From Flavobacterium difficile (GTDB taxonomy: Bacteria; Bacteroidota; Bacteroidia; Flavobacteriales; Flavobacteriaceae): a stretch of 63,953 nucleotides of DNA. The position numbers were made by a program, and so were the translations under genes. The notes under the pieces were generated by a model. That model saw nothing but the letters and a program-made list of their open reading frames with translations, was not told where the DNA came from and ran no database searches. Positions 62,641 to 63,953 of the stretch are shown here, piece after piece; position 1 is the first letter of the stretch; every line of letters starts with the position of its first letter. The stretch lies in NCBI RefSeq assembly GCF_011392115.1, contig NZ_JAAJBT010000010.1, forward strand, positions 1 through 63,953, read 5' to 3'.

Positions 62641-63719
62641 TGAATACTAATAGTAGCACCATTATACAATTTCCCTTCAGCCGAAACAATATATTGCTCG
62701 TTAGCGGTTAAACCTGATAAAACTTCTACTTCGTTGCCAAACGTTTTTCCAGTTCTAATCCATCTTAAAATGGCGGTTTTTCCGTTCGCTATCGTATAAA
62801 TTCCTGTAAGTTGTCCTTTTTTGACTAAAGCACTTTCTGGCACCATTACTTTGTCAGATTTTACAGTAGTTTTTGATTTGGGTGGATTAGCGATTGGAAA
62901 TTGAACATTAACGAACATTCCAGATAAAATCGTTTTGTCGTTAGAGTTTAAAGTTACTTTTACTAAATATTGTCCGCCAGTATTTTTAGCAGAACCACTT
63001 ACTTCTGAAACTTTACCTGGCACTTCTTTGTTTAACGATTTCACCATTATCTTCACTGGCATTCCGTTTTTAATTTGAGAAATATCACCTTCTGAAACCA
63101 TAGCTGTTACTTGCATTCTGGAAACACCTTCTATACTCACTAATGGCATTCCTGGGTTGGCCATATCACCATCTTTGATGAAAGTATTGGTTACTTCTCC
63201 AGAAAATGGAGCGGTAATATTAGAATATGAAAACTGTGCCATCACTTCATTTCGCATTTGTTTTGCACCCGCTAAACTAGCTTTTGCCATTTCGTAACGA
63301 GACGTCATATCGTCTAATTCTTTTTGAGATGCACTTTGTTGACTGAATAATGCTGAGAATCTGTCGTAATCTTTTTTTGCATTATTGTAAGCAGCAGTCG
63401 CTTGTAAAATGGAAGCGTCTACTTGTGCTTTTTTAGCTTGTAAATCGGAACTGTTGATGCTAACTAATAATTGTCCGGCCGCCACTTTCTGACCTGTTTT
63501 TACATGAACTTTTGTTACATAACCCATCATTCTGGTGCTTAAATTCGCACTACTTTCCGCTTCGGTTTTTCCACTTGCGGTGATGAATGCTGAGTTGTTT
63601 GTCGCTAAACCATTTACTACTACTTTAATAGCTGGTTCATTATTGGTTACTTCTTTTGTTTCTTTACCACAGGATAGAAAAGCTAAAGTGAAAAGGGTTA
63701 AGAGGGTTATTTTTTTCAT
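62637..63719 (-). CDS. RND efflux periplasmic adaptor lipoprotein
   Basis: A 360-residue membrane-fusion protein with lipobox LAFLSC (Cys17). It has a lipoyl-like half (GYVTKVHVKTGQKVAAGQLL), an alpha-hairpin (~85-160, KKDYDRFSALFSQQSASQKELDD), the second lipoyl half (ITAPFSGEVT), a beta-barrel and a membrane-proximal domain. It joins the RND permease to the outer-membrane channel. A TolC-like gene is expected upstream, outside the window. Confidence 0.93.
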   Translation of the reverse strand: MKKITLLTLFTLAFLSCGKETKEVTNNEPAIKVVVNGLATNNSAFITASGKTEAESSANLSTRMMGYVTKVHVKTGQKVAAGQLLVSINSSDLQAKKAQVDASILQATAAYNNAKKDYDRFSALFSQQSASQKELDDMTSRYEMAKASLAGAKQMRNEVMAQFSYSNITAPFSGEVTNTFIKDGDMANPGMPLVSIEGVSRMQVTAMVSEGDISQIKNGMPVKIMVKSLNKEVPGKVSEVSGSAKNTGGQYLVKVTLNSNDKTILSGMFVNVQFPIANPPKSKTTVKSDKVMVPESALVKKGQLTGIYTIANGKTAILRWIRTGKTFGNEVEVLSGLTANEQYIVSAEGKLYNGATISIQ

Positions 63720-63953
63720 AATTTAAAATTTATTTTTTGGAACTCAGATTGAATAAATTCGAAAAATCTTCACTGATGTTGTTTTTGTTATTTATTTTTT
63801 AAACACGGATTGGAGAAATCATTTTTATTTTAATAATTTTTTTAATTTCTTAAATCTGTATTGTTACTTATTTTCTTTTGAAACACAGACTGGAGAAATC
63901 ATATTAATTTTAATAATTTTTTTAATTTCTTAAATCTGTATTGTTACTTATTT
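63720..63953. repeat. Tandem palindromic ACAGATTGGAGAAAT elements
   Basis: Two 80-bp tandem copies start at 63801 and 63881 (AAACACGGAT / AAACACAGAC), each with arms ACAGATTGGAGAAAT-like and ATTTCTTAAATCTGT, its inverse. A diverged third unit begins near 63740 (AACTCAGATTGAATAAATTC). No gene is visible in this stretch. It continues to the window edge. Confidence 0.8.

Overview
The window looks like a chromosomal segment of a Flavobacteriaceae bacterium, most likely Flavobacterium or a close relative. The sequence is AT-rich. It encodes type IX secretion (T9SS) C-terminal domains, SusC/SusD/SusE proteins, lipoproteins with acidic residues after the lipid cysteine, a dimeric-type glycyl-tRNA synthetase, a three-subunit succinate dehydrogenase and an OmpA with thrombospondin type-3 repeats. 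Several promoters match the Bacteroidetes pattern TTTG-N19/20-TAnnTTTG. I saw no tRNA or rRNA gene, no CRISPR array, no transposase and no phage gene.

Layout. 1-5231: the 3' part of a secreted fibronectin-III/RCC1 protein, a lone HsdR-N-like nuclease gene between two nearly identical terminators, an MFS exporter and a small retropepsin-like protein. 5237-26408: a maltodextrin/starch utilisation locus. The minus strand carries a LacI regulator, an SLC45-like sugar transporter, beta-phosphoglucomutase, a GH65 phosphorylase, a GH97 alpha-glucosidase (SusB-like), a GH13 cyclomaltodextrinase (SusA-like), an esterase and a GH13 lipoprotein. The plus strand carries SusC, SusD, SusE and a T9SS-secreted GH13 amylase. 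The regulator and susC are divergent, and a perfect 16-bp palindrome lies between them.

26487-50841: mainly housekeeping. It holds glyS, comF, an Ig-like lipoprotein, an omega-amidase, sdhCAB, a BNR-repeat protein with a coupled lipoprotein, an M24 aminopeptidase, an alpha/beta hydrolase, AddB- and AddA-type recombination nucleases separated by ompA and kbl, and a promoter for ompA that matches the consensus fully. 51341-58108: Mn-type superoxide dismutase, a DUF5686 protein, an MMPL/RND exporter and tyrS. 58167-63719: TauE/SafE permease, a small DUF2892 protein, an RND permease and its periplasmic adaptor.

How the parts work together. In the sugar locus, an exported amylase would cut starch at the surface. 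SusCDE would bind and import oligosaccharides, periplasmic GH13 and GH97 enzymes would trim them, and the MFS carrier would bring maltose into the cytoplasm. There the GH65 phosphorylase and beta-phosphoglucomutase would convert it to glucose 6-phosphate. LacI probably controls the locus; no SusR-type regulator is present.

The most unusual non-coding signal is a set of short intergenic elements: a 3 x 120-bp tandem array upstream of sodA, paired elements with four CTTTGCG-like cores on both sides of an alpha/beta hydrolase gene, a palindromic family at 40971 and 63740-63953, and a GC-rich element with inverted ends inside the RND operon. One of them appears to supply the -33 box of a promoter. 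No wholly new multi-gene system is evident; these repeats and the shared boxes of the sugar locus deserve the closest look.
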